Of a stretch of 64,000 bases of DNA, positions 17,797 to 27,957 are shown piece after piece. Position numbers and translations under genes: made by a program. The stretch comes from Phycisphaerales bacterium (GTDB lineage: Bacteria; Planctomycetota; Phycisphaerae; Phycisphaerales; UBA1924). How positions within the stretch are numbered: the first letter of the stretch is position 1; every line of letters begins with the position of its first letter. The DNA lies in NCBI GenBank assembly GCA_020427635.1, contig JAGQOH010000006.1, positions 22,843 through 86,842 on the forward strand, given 5' to 3'. The notes below the pieces were generated by a model. That model was not told where the DNA came from and searched no databases. It worked only from the letters and a program-made list of their open reading frames with translations.

Positions 17797-19674
17797 TCAA
17801 TCACACCTGGAGCCAAACAGCGACAGCATCTGCTGCAGATCGTCCAAATCGACCTTGCCGTCCCCCGTGATATCCCCAGGCCCCGCACAGGAATGACACG
17901 CCGGCGTCACCAACGCGCTGTACTCGCCCACAGAGTCCGCCGGCGCGTTCTGCGCCGACACCGTCACCACATAGGTCCCGGCTTCCAGCGCAATCTCATT
18001 GCCTGATTCCACACGACATGAGTCCAGCGTCGAAGCGGCACTCTCGATCGCAAAGATGCTGCTGTCACACCACGTCTCCGGATCCTCAATCATCATCCCG
18101 CTATCCGTGCGAACAAACCCGCCCAACGCCCGCCAGTCGCTGGCCAACTCGAACATGAAGACATCATCAAATGGGATGTCGATCAGGAACCAGTCCAGGT
18201 CCCAACAGGACGGGCTGCCCGTCGGCGCCCGATTCAACGCCCCGCACATCGGCGTGCCGACGCGCATCACATCAAACGCAAGGCTCTCATCGAAACATCC
18301 GCCATTCACCGCATCCTTGCACGTATCGAGATCCTTGATCTCCCCGGGCACGCTCTCCGTATCGCCCACGCAATCAATGCACGGCGGCGTGCCCTGTTGC
18401 ACCACAGGCGTATCCTCCGCGCACACCGACAACCCAAAGAAGTACAACAGCTCCTGCAAATCAGTCAGCCCCACCGCGCCATCTTGATCGATGTCCGCCG
18501 TGCCAAGGCAACTGACCCCGCACACATTCGAAATGCGAATGCTGTACTCCCCTTGTGAATCCAGCGGCTCGTCCGGCATCACCGCCCAAACCACATACTT
18601 GCCCGGCGTGTCGATACTGAACGTCCCCGTGCGCGGATCATCCGAAAGACATCCACTCGCGGAATATCGCCGACGCCCCCCCATATCGCTGCAAAACGAT
18701 TCATCGAATGGCCTGCTGTGAAAGAACCAGACGTCAACCAAGGGCCTGCCGCGAACCTCGATCTTGTACTCCCCCGCCACGGGCAGATCGATCAGGAACC
18801 AGTCTTCGTCGAGGCACCCCGCCTCTTCGCGGTACGACGCGCCGCACAGCCAGTGATCAAGACGCAGCTCGTCAAAGAGCAACCCGCCACCCTCGACACA
18901 TCCACTGTTGACCATGTCAATGCACGAGCCCGGCTCTGGCCGCTCGAACGGCACGCTCTCGTGATCAGTCTCAGGCGAGCAAACCTCGCACGGGTCCGGA
19001 GTGCCGTACATCTCGATCCTGTACGAACCAACACCAACCGGCGCGTCATCCTGCGGCGCGATATACAAGGAATAGTGCGCGTCCACCGGCACCCTGAACG
19101 TCGACCGCTGCTCCACACAATCGCTCGCGAGCACCTCGCCAACCAGCTCGTTGGCTTGGGCGCAATACGCAACCACGTCATCAGACAAGGGCAGCGCCTC
19201 GCCGTTGTAGCCGATGACGCCCACACGCACCGGGTAGTCCGCGCGCACGCGCAGCTCAGTAGTTACCCCGGGCACAAACCGTGTCTCGTACCAGTCCGTG
19301 TCCCGATACTGCTCATTGCGCCCGGTTACCCCGCACATCTGGAACGGCGCAATGATCACCCATTGCGGATCCCACGGAATGTGCGGCGTGCATCCGCCAT
19401 TCACCGAGTCGATCCCGTTCGCAAAGTTGATGATCTCGTTGTCACTGAAGACAGGCTCACAATTGCCGTCGCACACCGTTGCCGGCCCGCCAAGCAACTC
19501 CGTCACCGGCGCGCCAGGTGCATACCCCTGCACATGCTCCGACAGCGCCCAGGGCAACCCGTCCGGCGCTCGCTCGCCCCTATCGCCCGGCCGCTCCAAC
19601 ACCACCTGCCCGTGTGCAACCACGCCCGCAAACGCAAGCCCAATCCCGAGTCCGATCGTGCCGGTCCGTGCCAT
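17797..19674 (-). CDS. Exported NGGC-module protein with internal and terminal dockerin-like repeats (copy 2 of 3)
   Basis: A 625-residue exported protein with start ATG 19674 and a signal ending near VVAHG. It holds three copies of the cysteine module seen in its neighbours: SVNGGC...YRDTDWY, MVNSGC...CLDEDWF and AVNGGC...CWDLDWF. Between modules two and three lies a dockerin-like half (TADIDQDGAVGLTDLQELL), and a second one ends the protein (GDITGDGKVDLDDLQQML). An internal dockerin half is unusual and suggests that two genes of the copy 1 type fused. Several paired cysteines would form disulfides outside the membrane. Its neighbours are a beta-helix protein and copy 3. The function is unknown. 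Confidence 0.8.
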   Translation of the reverse strand: MARTGTIGLGIGLAFAGVVAHGQVVLERPGDRGERAPDGLPWALSEHVQGYAPGAPVTELLGGPATVCDGNCEPVFSDNEIINFANGIDSVNGGCTPHIPWDPQWVIIAPFQMCGVTGRNEQYRDTDWYETRFVPGVTTELRVRADYPVRVGVIGYNGEALPLSDDVVAYCAQANELVGEVLASDCVEQRSTFRVPVDAHYSLYIAPQDDAPVGVGSYRIEMYGTPDPCEVCSPETDHESVPFERPEPGSCIDMVNSGCVEGGGLLFDELRLDHWLCGASYREEAGCLDEDWFLIDLPVAGEYKIEVRGRPLVDVWFFHSRPFDESFCSDMGGRRRYSASGCLSDDPRTGTFSIDTPGKYVVWAVMPDEPLDSQGEYSIRISNVCGVSCLGTADIDQDGAVGLTDLQELLYFFGLSVCAEDTPVVQQGTPPCIDCVGDTESVPGEIKDLDTCKDAVNGGCFDESLAFDVMRVGTPMCGALNRAPTGSPSCWDLDWFLIDIPFDDVFMFELASDWRALGGFVRTDSGMMIEDPETWCDSSIFAIESAASTLDSCRVESGNEIALEAGTYVVTVSAQNAPADSVGEYSALVTPACHSCAGPGDITGDGKVDLDDLQQMLSLFGSRCD

Positions 19675-19787
19675 TACAGGGTCTCCTCGACGCGCGGTCA
19701 CCCCACCGCCGCCAACGCATTGGAACCGCAGACCAGCCCAAAGTTCCCCACAATCCGCGCGGAAAAACAAAAACCGCCACGAGACCC

Positions 19788-21038
19788 TCAGGGGCACATC
19801 GAACCATATTCAAACAGCAACTGCTGCAGATCATCGAGGTTGATCACGCCGTCCTCGTTGATGTCCGCCGGGCACGGCTCCTGCGTGTCGCTCACCAACA
19901 AGCTGTAGTACCTGGTGCCTGATTCCGACGCCGCCGCCTGCGCCACAATCACATAGGTCCCCGCAGCTGGGAACTCAAATTGGAACGAGCTCGTCGTGCA
20001 GCCTGCCACCGCCATGCCGTCCGCTACCAGAACCGCCGGGCAGTAGTCCTCTGGCGTTGTGAACGGCAGCCCCGTAAAGAAGTTCGTCGCGACGAGCACC
20101 TCCATGTTGCCCTCCGCCTGCATCTGGATGTCGTACACACCGCCATGCGGCAGATCGATCAGGAACCAGTCTGAGTCGCGACACACACCGTTGTAACCAC
20201 TCGCACCACACAACGGCACGCCAAGCCGCAACGTGTCAAACAACATCATGTCCGACACACACCCGCCATTCGTCGTGTCGAATCCAGCGCCCCCGCAATT
20301 GCCGAAGTTCGGGGTCTCAAACGGCACGCTCTCGTAGTCACCGTTGCACGTCACCGCGCACGACTCAATCGACACCGAGTAATGCATGACTGGGTAATCA
20401 CCTGCCGGACCCCTGACCACAAGGCCATACTCGCCCGGCCCGGGAACGCGCACACGAACCATTGTCGGCGTGCACCCATCTACAACCGTTGCAAAGTGAA
20501 GGCGCTCATACACCTCGCACAGCAGCGCCGCACCACCTTCGACCGGCACCGGAATCGCCGCGTCGCCGGCTATGCCAACGAACGCACCATCGAACTCCGC
20601 CTCGAATTTGATCAGGTAGTCCACGCCACCTTCCAGAAACACGCGATACCAGTCCTGGTCGACGCACTCAGGGAGTGGGAATGGCCCCCCCAATGCCGGG
20701 ATCCCGTTGATCGTGCCGCAAATCGGCGTACCCGCATCCATATGGGTGAAGTACGGAAATGCCACCGCAGCGCATCCGTGATCGTCGCTGATGCACCCAA
20801 AGACAAGCACTGGGGCGCCAAACTCCGTGATGATCCCGCCTTCGCAGTTGATGCACGGCGCCAGCCCCGAATCCCAGGGATCCGTGCCGCCCAATCGTTC
20901 CGCCCCATCCCCCGCCGGTTTGCTACCAAGCGAAAACTCCGCTGCCCCCGGCGCCACGACTCGCTCCACCGTTTCGCCAAACGCCGGCATGCCGCACAAG
21001 CTCAGCACCACCGCGCCCGCACCAATTGCCATTCGCAT
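19788..21038 (-). CDS. Exported NGGC-module protein with dockerin-like tail (copy 3 of 3)
   Basis: A 416-residue exported protein; the ATG at 21038 starts a signal peptide (MRMAIGAGAVVLSLCGMPAFG). It has two cysteine modules: DHGCAAV...CVDQDWYRV and TTNGGC...CRDSDWFLIDLPHGG. The second is closely similar to the second module of copy 1. A half-dockerin tail follows (PCPADINEDGVINLDDLQQLL). It sits directly downstream of atpA on the same strand, but a terminator after atpA separates the two. Together with copies 1 and 2 it forms a tandem family, probably made by local duplication. The function is unknown. Confidence 0.8.
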   Translation of the reverse strand: MRMAIGAGAVVLSLCGMPAFGETVERVVAPGAAEFSLGSKPAGDGAERLGGTDPWDSGLAPCINCEGGIITEFGAPVLVFGCISDDHGCAAVAFPYFTHMDAGTPICGTINGIPALGGPFPLPECVDQDWYRVFLEGGVDYLIKFEAEFDGAFVGIAGDAAIPVPVEGGAALLCEVYERLHFATVVDGCTPTMVRVRVPGPGEYGLVVRGPAGDYPVMHYSVSIESCAVTCNGDYESVPFETPNFGNCGGAGFDTTNGGCVSDMMLFDTLRLGVPLCGASGYNGVCRDSDWFLIDLPHGGVYDIQMQAEGNMEVLVATNFFTGLPFTTPEDYCPAVLVADGMAVAGCTTSSFQFEFPAAGTYVIVAQAAASESGTRYYSLLVSDTQEPCPADINEDGVINLDDLQQLLFEYGSMCP

Positions 21039-21117
21039 CACCTGCCCCCGTTCTCGGACCAACGCCGCGCCCACGCAGCGAAGACTGTTGTAACCCCAGC
21101 AAACTGCAGGCCCAAGC

Positions 21118-21143
21118 AAAAACCGCCCGGAACTTCCGGGCGG
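21118..21143 (-). terminator. Rho-independent terminator after atpA
   Basis: Read on the minus strand, CCGCCCGGA and TCCGGGCGG form a nine-base-pair stem with a three-base loop, followed by five T. It lies 32 bases past the atpA stop. It marks the end of the ATP synthase transcript, so the missing gamma, beta and epsilon genes are not simply displaced a little further along the same message. Confidence 0.85.
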
Positions 21144-21174
21144 CTCTTCATTGATCCCATGTTGTCGAAAGGCC

Positions 21175-22734
<1,560 letters not shown>

Positions 22735-22764
22735 TCAGAGTTCCTTGCTTCTGTACCGTCCAAC

Positions 22765-23382
22765 TCAGTTGTTTCCGTCTTCAAATGCACGATCCGCCGC
22801 CGCCCGCACACGCGTAATGCCGTCACGCTTCAACCGCTCGGCCATCGAACGCAACTGCGACCGCACCGAATCGTCAAACAGGCGATCGCCGATCTGCATC
22901 CGCACGCCGCCGATCATCGCCGGATCCGTATAGCTGTACAGCACCGGCTCGCGCTGCAGCGCCGTCTTCAGATGTGTCCGAATGCGCTCGAGCTGATCCG
23001 CGGGCAACGGCGAACGCGTATACACATCCACCTCGATCCGCCCGAACTTCTCCTGCACCATCTCCTGGAACGCCGCCACCACGCTGAGCAGTCGCATCAA
23101 CCGCTCCTTGCGATTCAGCACCTGCAACGTGTTCAACAGCAAGTTGCTCACCTGCCCCTTGAACATCTTGTCGAGCGACTTCTCGCGCTCCGCGATGCTC
23201 AAGATCCGACTCGCCAGAAACTCGCTCAACTCCGCGCTCTGACGCGTCAGCTCCACAAGCTCGTCGAACTCACCCGAGAGCGACTCCAAGCGCTCGCGCC
23301 CGCCCTCGGCTTGCGCAAGCTCAAACACGCTCTCCGCATACACGCGGTCAACAGCTTCCGGAGGTGCTTCATACAGCGGCAT
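22765..23382 (-). CDS. atpH: F-type ATP synthase subunit delta
   Basis: A 205-residue stator subunit joining the top of F1 to the b-subunit stalk. It has the family layout: an N-terminal helical bundle (about residues 10-115) and the C-terminal conserved segment that includes VLYSYTDPAMIGGVRMQIGDR near residues 147-167 (OSCP/delta signature, D-x-x-x-I-G-G). It lies between atpF and atpA with gaps of 30 and 39 bases. It is slightly longer than the usual 175-185 residues. Confidence 0.93.
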   Translation of the reverse strand: MPLYEAPPEAVDRVYAESVFELAQAEGGRERLESLSGEFDELVELTRQSAELSEFLASRILSIAEREKSLDKMFKGQVSNLLLNTLQVLNRKERLMRLLSVVAAFQEMVQEKFGRIEVDVYTRSPLPADQLERIRTHLKTALQREPVLYSYTDPAMIGGVRMQIGDRLFDDSVRSQLRSMAERLKRDGITRVRAAADRAFEDGNN

Positions 23383-23412
23383 CGTGCAACATCCTCACTC
23401 AGCGACACACGC

Positions 23413-24078
23413 TCACGCGCCCGCGCTGGCGTACTCCGAAGTGATCTCCGCCAACGTCTCTTCAACCAGTCGCGCCTGATCCCGATCATTCAGCTCGCGC
23501 TGCAGGATCTTCTCCGCCGCCACGATCGCCAGATTCGTCGCATGCTGACCAAGCTCGGCAATCGCCGCTCGCTTGGCCGCCTCGATGTTCCGACGCGCGC
23601 CGTCTCGCAACTCGTTGAGCTCCGCTTCCGCCTGCGCCCGCAGATCCGCCGCCAGACGCGACTGCTCCGCCTTCGTCTGCTCGACCATCGCCGCCGCCTC
23701 AGCCTTCGCCTGCGCGAGTGATCGCTCATACTCCTTGAGCGCATCATCCGCACGCTTGCGCGCTTCCTCAGCAGCCAGGATCTCACCACGAATCTTCGCG
23801 TCGCGATCGTCCAGCCCCTTCACGATCTTGGGCCACACCATCTTCGACAGAATGAAGAACGCGACACCGAACACCACGATCGCCGTGATGAACGGCACGA
23901 TCTGGAAGTCCAGCGGGTTGACCACACCACCGCCATGCTCTGAAGCGCCGTGTGCTGCCTGTACCACATCCTCAGCACTGTGCGAGGTCGTAGGCGGCGC
24001 ATGCGCTGCACCCATCGCAACGCGCGGGAGCATTGCCGCGATCATCACACCCAACCGAATGGAGGTCCGATTCAACAT
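23413..24078 (-). CDS. atpF: F-type ATP synthase subunit b
   Basis: A 221-residue peripheral stalk subunit: one membrane helix (about residues 50-72, FITAIVVFGVAFFILSKMVW) and then a long charged coiled coil rich in Ala, Glu, Lys and Arg. An extra N-terminal hydrophobic stretch (IRLGVMIAAMLPRVAMGAAHA) looks like a cleavable signal peptide, so the mature protein may begin near residue 23. The start at 24078 is preferred over an upstream in-frame ATG because AGGTG lies 5 bases before it. Confidence 0.93.
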   Translation of the reverse strand: MLNRTSIRLGVMIAAMLPRVAMGAAHAPPTTSHSAEDVVQAAHGASEHGGGVVNPLDFQIVPFITAIVVFGVAFFILSKMVWPKIVKGLDDRDAKIRGEILAAEEARKRADDALKEYERSLAQAKAEAAAMVEQTKAEQSRLAADLRAQAEAELNELRDGARRNIEAAKRAAIAELGQHATNLAIVAAEKILQRELNDRDQARLVEETLAEITSEYASAGA

Positions 24079-24163
24079 CGTTTCACCTACCTCGGGCATT
24101 GCCACGCGCATGCCGACCCGCCGTCCGCGAGCGAATCGGCGCTGACTGCGTTGGCATGGTGCC

Positions 24164-24499
24164 TCAGATCATGATCATCGCCAGAAGGCCAACGACCACC
24201 GCGAACAGCGTCGCGCCTTCGACCAGCGCGGCCGTCAGAATCATGTTCGTGCCGATCGTGCCCGCCGCCTCCGGCTGACGCGCGATCGCCTCAACCGCAG
24301 AACCGCCGATGCGACCGATGCCCGGACCGCCGCCCATCACCGCAAGACCAGCGCCCAAGCCCGCGCCCAGACCCTTGCCAATCGCGGTCAGGCCGTCACC
24401 CGTGCTCTGCACCGCATCCTGCGCAAGCGCCGGATCCGCCGCCACAAGGCCAAAGGTCGCCATCGCGGCGCCGCACGCTGCCATCTTCCGAATGTTCAT
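24164..24499 (-). CDS. atpE: F-type ATP synthase subunit c
   Basis: A 111-residue proteolipid of the rotor ring: two membrane helices joined by the polar loop EAIARQPEA. The ion-carrying glutamate is in ALVEGATLF of the second helix. The Ser or Thr that usually follows the glutamate in sodium-binding rings is Gly here, so proton coupling is likely. About 30 extra N-terminal residues look like a signal peptide (ACGAAMATFGLVAADPALA), as in some other planctomycetes and proteobacteria. It sits between atpB and atpF in normal order. Confidence 0.94.
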   Translation of the reverse strand: MNIRKMAACGAAMATFGLVAADPALAQDAVQSTGDGLTAIGKGLGAGLGAGLAVMGGGPGIGRIGGSAVEAIARQPEAAGTIGTNMILTAALVEGATLFAVVVGLLAMIMI

Positions 24500-24613
24500 C
24501 GCTCAAACTCCGTGTCTATGCGGCACACACGCCGCTTCCAAAATCCAACTGCCTACTCGGAAACACGCTTCGACCGGCACACGCCGCACGAAGCACTCTG
24601 TTGTCTCGTCAAC

Positions 24614-25585
24614 CTACGCCGTCACCGGCACCGCAAGGTCCTCCACCGCCGAGTGCTCACCACCCGTGTACGCCTCCGCAGGCTCATGATCGTGATGCTC
24701 ATGATGGCGCAGCTGCGCAATGAACACCGTCGTCAAGAACATGAAGATGAACGCTTGCAGGAACGCCACGAACAGCTCCAGGAACATCAACGGCACCATC
24801 GCCAGCGCAGCACCAATGGTGACCGGGATCCCGCCCGCCGGCCCAAGCCCCTGGAACGCAAGCAACGTGAACATCAAGAGCGTCGCCAGCAGCGTGTGCC
24901 CCGCCGTCATGTTCGCAAACAAACGAATCGCCAATGCAAAGGGCTTGATGAACATGCCCATGATCTCGACCGGCACCATGATCGGCGCCAAGTACACAGG
25001 CGCACCGCCCAGAAAATGCTTCGCCCAGCCGCCCAGACCGTTGCTGCGCAGCCCACTCACCTGAATCACGATGAACGCAATGATCGCCAGCGCCGCCGTA
25101 ATCGCAATGTTCGCCGTCGCCGTCCCGCCAATCCATGTCGAGAAGTGCAGCCCAAGCAAGCTCCCCGCCAAATGCTGAATGTCAGTCAAGGGCACCAGCC
25201 CAAGCAGGTTGTTGTAAAGAATGAAGAAGAACAAGGTCAGCAAGTACGGCAAGAACTTGTTCGTGTCATCGCCAAGTTGCGGCTTGATGATGTTGTCGCG
25301 CATGTACAGCACGATCACTTCCACCATCTGCCCAAACTTGCCCTTCGTCATGTACCGTTCGTTGCCCTGGCTCTCGGGCCCCGTCGCAATCGCATCCGCC
25401 GCCAGCTTCAGCGTCAAAACCAACAGCCCCGCGACGATCACCATCGTCACCGCGTTCATGGAAAGCCCGCCGGGCAACGGCTTGTCCACCACGTGATCGA
25501 GCGGGTTCGAGCTCGCCAGAAGGACAATGACATCACCCATAACGCCGGACACTCCACCAAAAGCCTTGGACACCCAACCGCTCAC
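24614..25585 (-). CDS. atpB: F-type ATP synthase subunit a
   Basis: A 323-residue integral membrane subunit that forms the proton half-channels beside the c ring. The signature ALAIRLFANMTAGH holds the essential arginine near residue 220. Five or six helices are visible, and the C-terminus is histidine- and acid-rich (HHEHHDHEPAE). The start is GTG at 25585, which overlaps the stop of the upstream gene (GTGA) and indicates translational coupling; an ATG 45 bases downstream is an alternative. The histidine-rich end is not part of the usual family core. Confidence 0.94.
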   Translation of the reverse strand: MSGWVSKAFGGVSGVMGDVIVLLASSNPLDHVVDKPLPGGLSMNAVTMVIVAGLLVLTLKLAADAIATGPESQGNERYMTKGKFGQMVEVIVLYMRDNIIKPQLGDDTNKFLPYLLTLFFFILYNNLLGLVPLTDIQHLAGSLLGLHFSTWIGGTATANIAITAALAIIAFIVIQVSGLRSNGLGGWAKHFLGGAPVYLAPIMVPVEIMGMFIKPFALAIRLFANMTAGHTLLATLLMFTLLAFQGLGPAGGIPVTIGAALAMVPLMFLELFVAFLQAFIFMFLTTVFIAQLRHHEHHDHEPAEAYTGGEHSAVEDLAVPVTA

Positions 25586-26076
25586 TCACACTCAACTGCG
25601 TCGGCGCCCTCACCCGTCACCGATCGCACATGAGCCGCATACACCGCGACCTCTGCAAGCAGCGCCGCAAAGTATCCCGCCGCGATTGCCAGCCCGAAAG
25701 CCAGCGGTCGGGGCTGGGTCGCGGAGTATATCAGCACCGCCAGAATCAGCACGAATGCGAAGCTCACCCCCCGCCCGACCAGCCACACGAATGGCCATTT
25801 CCCAACCCGCCGCGGGCTCCAGGGCCGCATCGCCAGCAGCCCAACCACCTTCGCCACCACCACCGCCCCAATCCCCCACCACACCGCCGCCGCCCAGGGC
25901 CCCTTGGGCAAGGGGGCGAACATCAGCACCGCCACCCAACCCGCAGCCCCCACCATCACCGCACCGGCCGACGCCGCCGTCGCCAATCGAAGCCCCGGCA
26001 GCCCGATCTCAGGCCCCACATCCACCCGCATCATCGCGGGCGCGGGCTTCTCCGATGGACCTGCTGAACCACTCAT
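25582..26076 (-). CDS. Four-helix membrane protein in the ATP synthase operon (AtpI-like)
   Basis: A 164-residue protein with four predicted membrane helices (about residues 30-52, 60-82, 98-120 and 125-147). Position between atpZ and atpB, overlaps of four bases on both sides, and size match the weakly conserved ATP synthase subunit I proteins. These help assemble the c ring or import magnesium in other bacteria. Sequence similarity is too weak to name it with certainty, so the call rests on topology and context. Confidence 0.6.
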   Translation of the reverse strand: MSGSAGPSEKPAPAMMRVDVGPEIGLPGLRLATAASAGAVMVGAAGWVAVLMFAPLPKGPWAAAVWWGIGAVVVAKVVGLLAMRPWSPRRVGKWPFVWLVGRGVSFAFVLILAVLIYSATQPRPLAFGLAIAAGYFAALLAEVAVYAAHVRSVTGEGADAVECE

Positions 26077-26357
26077 CCCTCGTCGTCATCCTTCGTTGAA
26101 GTCGCCCGCTTCGTCGCCGCCTTCGTCAAGATCAAGGCCTGCCGGATGAAGTTGTACCCGCTCCCGATCACCCCAATCACCGTGCAGATGATGATCCCCT
26201 TGGGCTTCGTGTGAAAGAAGTAGTCGATCGCCCACCCCAGCAGCACCATCCCGATGATCCCAAATGCCAACTCGCTCCCCATCGCGCTGAGCCGCCACAA
26301 CCGCTGACTCTCGCGTTCTTGGGCGCTCTGGCGCTTGCCTGGCAGGGGAAGAGGCAT
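26073..26357 (-). CDS. AtpZ/AtpI family protein
   Basis: A 94-residue protein with two membrane helices (about residues 27-46 and 54-75) separated by a short basic turn HTKPKG. This is the pattern of AtpZ (FAIG-GWAIDYFF-type first helix, then IGVIGSGYNFIR). It is the first gene of the ATP synthase operon and overlaps the next by four bases (ATGA). AtpZ and AtpI together are thought to aid c-ring assembly and cation supply. The tail is charged (TKDDDEG). The divergent gene at 26392 begins 35 bases away. Confidence 0.8.
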   Translation of the reverse strand: MPLPLPGKRQSAQERESQRLWRLSAMGSELAFGIIGMVLLGWAIDYFFHTKPKGIIICTVIGVIGSGYNFIRQALILTKAATKRATSTKDDDEG

Positions 26358-26391
26358 CGAGCGCTACGATACCCTGCACGCCGAGCGAGCC

Positions 26392-26922
26392 ATGATCATC
26401 CCCGTCGCCTATGCCGCCTTCGTCTGGATCGTGCTCTACACCTATCGCGGGCGCTGGCTCGCCATCCTCCTGCTCCTGCTCTCGCTCATCCCGCCCGCTG
26501 CGCTCACCCTCACCGCCAGCTTCGCCGCCCGCCAGGGCAATGCCCTGCCCTCTCACAATTTCTTCGTCAACAACCTCGCGGGCATGGGCATGATCTTCCA
26601 CATCTTCACGGGCAGCTACGCCGCCGTGCTCTTCTCCGTGGGCCTCGTCATCGCCGTCCAAAAACCCGTCGATCGCAGTTCACTGCAATGCCTCTCCTGC
26701 GGCTACGACCTCGCAGGCAACGAAACGGGCGAGTGCCCCGAGTGCGGCGTCATGCTCACCTACGAACAGATCGAGCGCCTCGCACGCGCACCAGGCACAT
26801 CCAAACACCCCGGCGCTGCACCCGACTTTGCAAGTGACGCCGAAGCCGAAGCCGCGGGCCGGCGCCACGCGCGCCCCAAACACATCCCCGCGCATCTCAC
26901 CACGACTTCACGCGACGCCTGA
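26392..26922 (+). CDS. Membrane protein with CPECG zinc ribbon
   Basis: A 176-residue protein. The start chosen is the ATG at 26392, directly before the first membrane helix (IIPVAYAAFVWIVLY). Three helices lie within residues 1-95, then a cytoplasmic zinc ribbon (CLSCGYDLAGNETGECPECG) at about 103-122 and a charged tail. The ribbon pattern CxxCxYxLxG-CPECG recurs at 38 kb and 40 kb in this window and appears characteristic of this lineage. The end overlaps the convergent DUF368 gene by 15 bases. No enzymatic role can be assigned. Confidence 0.7.
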   Translation: MIIPVAYAAFVWIVLYTYRGRWLAILLLLLSLIPPAALTLTASFAARQGNALPSHNFFVNNLAGMGMIFHIFTGSYAAVLFSVGLVIAVQKPVDRSSLQCLSCGYDLAGNETGECPECGVMLTYEQIERLARAPGTSKHPGAAPDFASDAEAEAAGRRHARPKHIPAHLTTTSRDA

Positions 26923-27957
26923 TTCGCTCTTCCCCTCGGGTGACAGCGCGCCCAACCGCGCCACGCCACCCGTAATCAGGAAACCCAACACCATCAGCCC
27001 AAGTGAACTCGCCACCTGCACTGCGCTCGGACGAAACGCCTGCAAAGGCCAATCCTCGCGATCCGCCTCAAGCCCCGCGAGCGTCTCCGCTGTCACCGCC
27101 TGCCCCTTGAACACATCACCAACCGCAGGTGACACCGAATCGACAAAGGGATAAAGCCCCAACACCGAACCGATCAACAGCCCAAGCAACAATCCAAGCG
27201 TCAGCGCCTCGTGCCTGTGCAACATCCACTTCAAGAGGTTGCTCACGCCAACAAGCCCCACCGCAACACCAAGCCCAACAGGCACCACGACGGGCCACTC
27301 CGCAACCGCCGCGCCGATATCACCGCCCTTCAGCGCCTCTTTCACCCGATCAACCGCCGACAAAATCGGCACATACTGCCCAAGCACCAAGAGCAAGTAC
27401 GCCCCCGACACCCCGGGCAGCACCATCGCGCTCGCCCCCGCCGCACCCGCGACAAGCAGCAGTCCCATGTTGCTGCCCCCGCTCGCGCTCGCGCCCTTCG
27501 TGAACGCCATCACCGCGAGCGCCGCAAACCCAATCGCAAACCCAATCCATGTCGCCCGCGCGCGCACCGCTCGCGCATCACGAATCAGCCCCCACACCAT
27601 GGGCACGCCGCCAAACGTCAACCCGATGAACAGCGAATACATGATCCAACGATGCTCGAGCACCAGACTCTTGAGCAGCCCAGCGCCAAGCAGAATCGCA
27701 ACACCACCCGCCGCCGCCACCGACGCCAACAAAACCAACGACCGCACCCGAAACTTCAGCGTCGTCACCTCCGCCAACGCCGTAATGACAGCCCGAAAGA
27801 TCCCCGCCGCGAGCAACATCGTCCCGCCCGAGATCCCCGGCACCAGGTTCGCAAGCCCCATCAACGCGCCGCCAAACGCACCGCGCGCAACCACCCCACC
27901 CATGCGCCCATCAATCTCGTGACTGTGCTCATGCTCAGGCATCTTGCGCTCGCTCAA
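26908..27957 (-). CDS. DUF368 family protein (PopT-type polyprenyl-phosphate transporter)
   Basis: A 349-residue polytopic membrane protein. The N-terminal hallmark FGGALMGLANLVPGISGGTM spans about residues 28-47, a second related segment VLPGVSGAYLLLVLG lies near 179-193, and eight or so membrane helices are visible. The DUF368 family has been shown to recycle undecaprenyl phosphate to the inner face of the membrane for cell-wall and surface-polymer synthesis. Its ATG overlaps the stop of the PagL-like gene upstream (ATGA), so the two are translated together. It fits an envelope-maintenance role. Confidence 0.88.
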   Translation of the reverse strand: MSERKMPEHEHSHEIDGRMGGVVARGAFGGALMGLANLVPGISGGTMLLAAGIFRAVITALAEVTTLKFRVRSLVLLASVAAAGGVAILLGAGLLKSLVLEHRWIMYSLFIGLTFGGVPMVWGLIRDARAVRARATWIGFAIGFAALAVMAFTKGASASGGSNMGLLLVAGAAGASAMVLPGVSGAYLLLVLGQYVPILSAVDRVKEALKGGDIGAAVAEWPVVVPVGLGVAVGLVGVSNLLKWMLHRHEALTLGLLLGLLIGSVLGLYPFVDSVSPAVGDVFKGQAVTAETLAGLEADREDWPLQAFRPSAVQVASSLGLMVLGFLITGGVARLGALSPEGKSESGVA

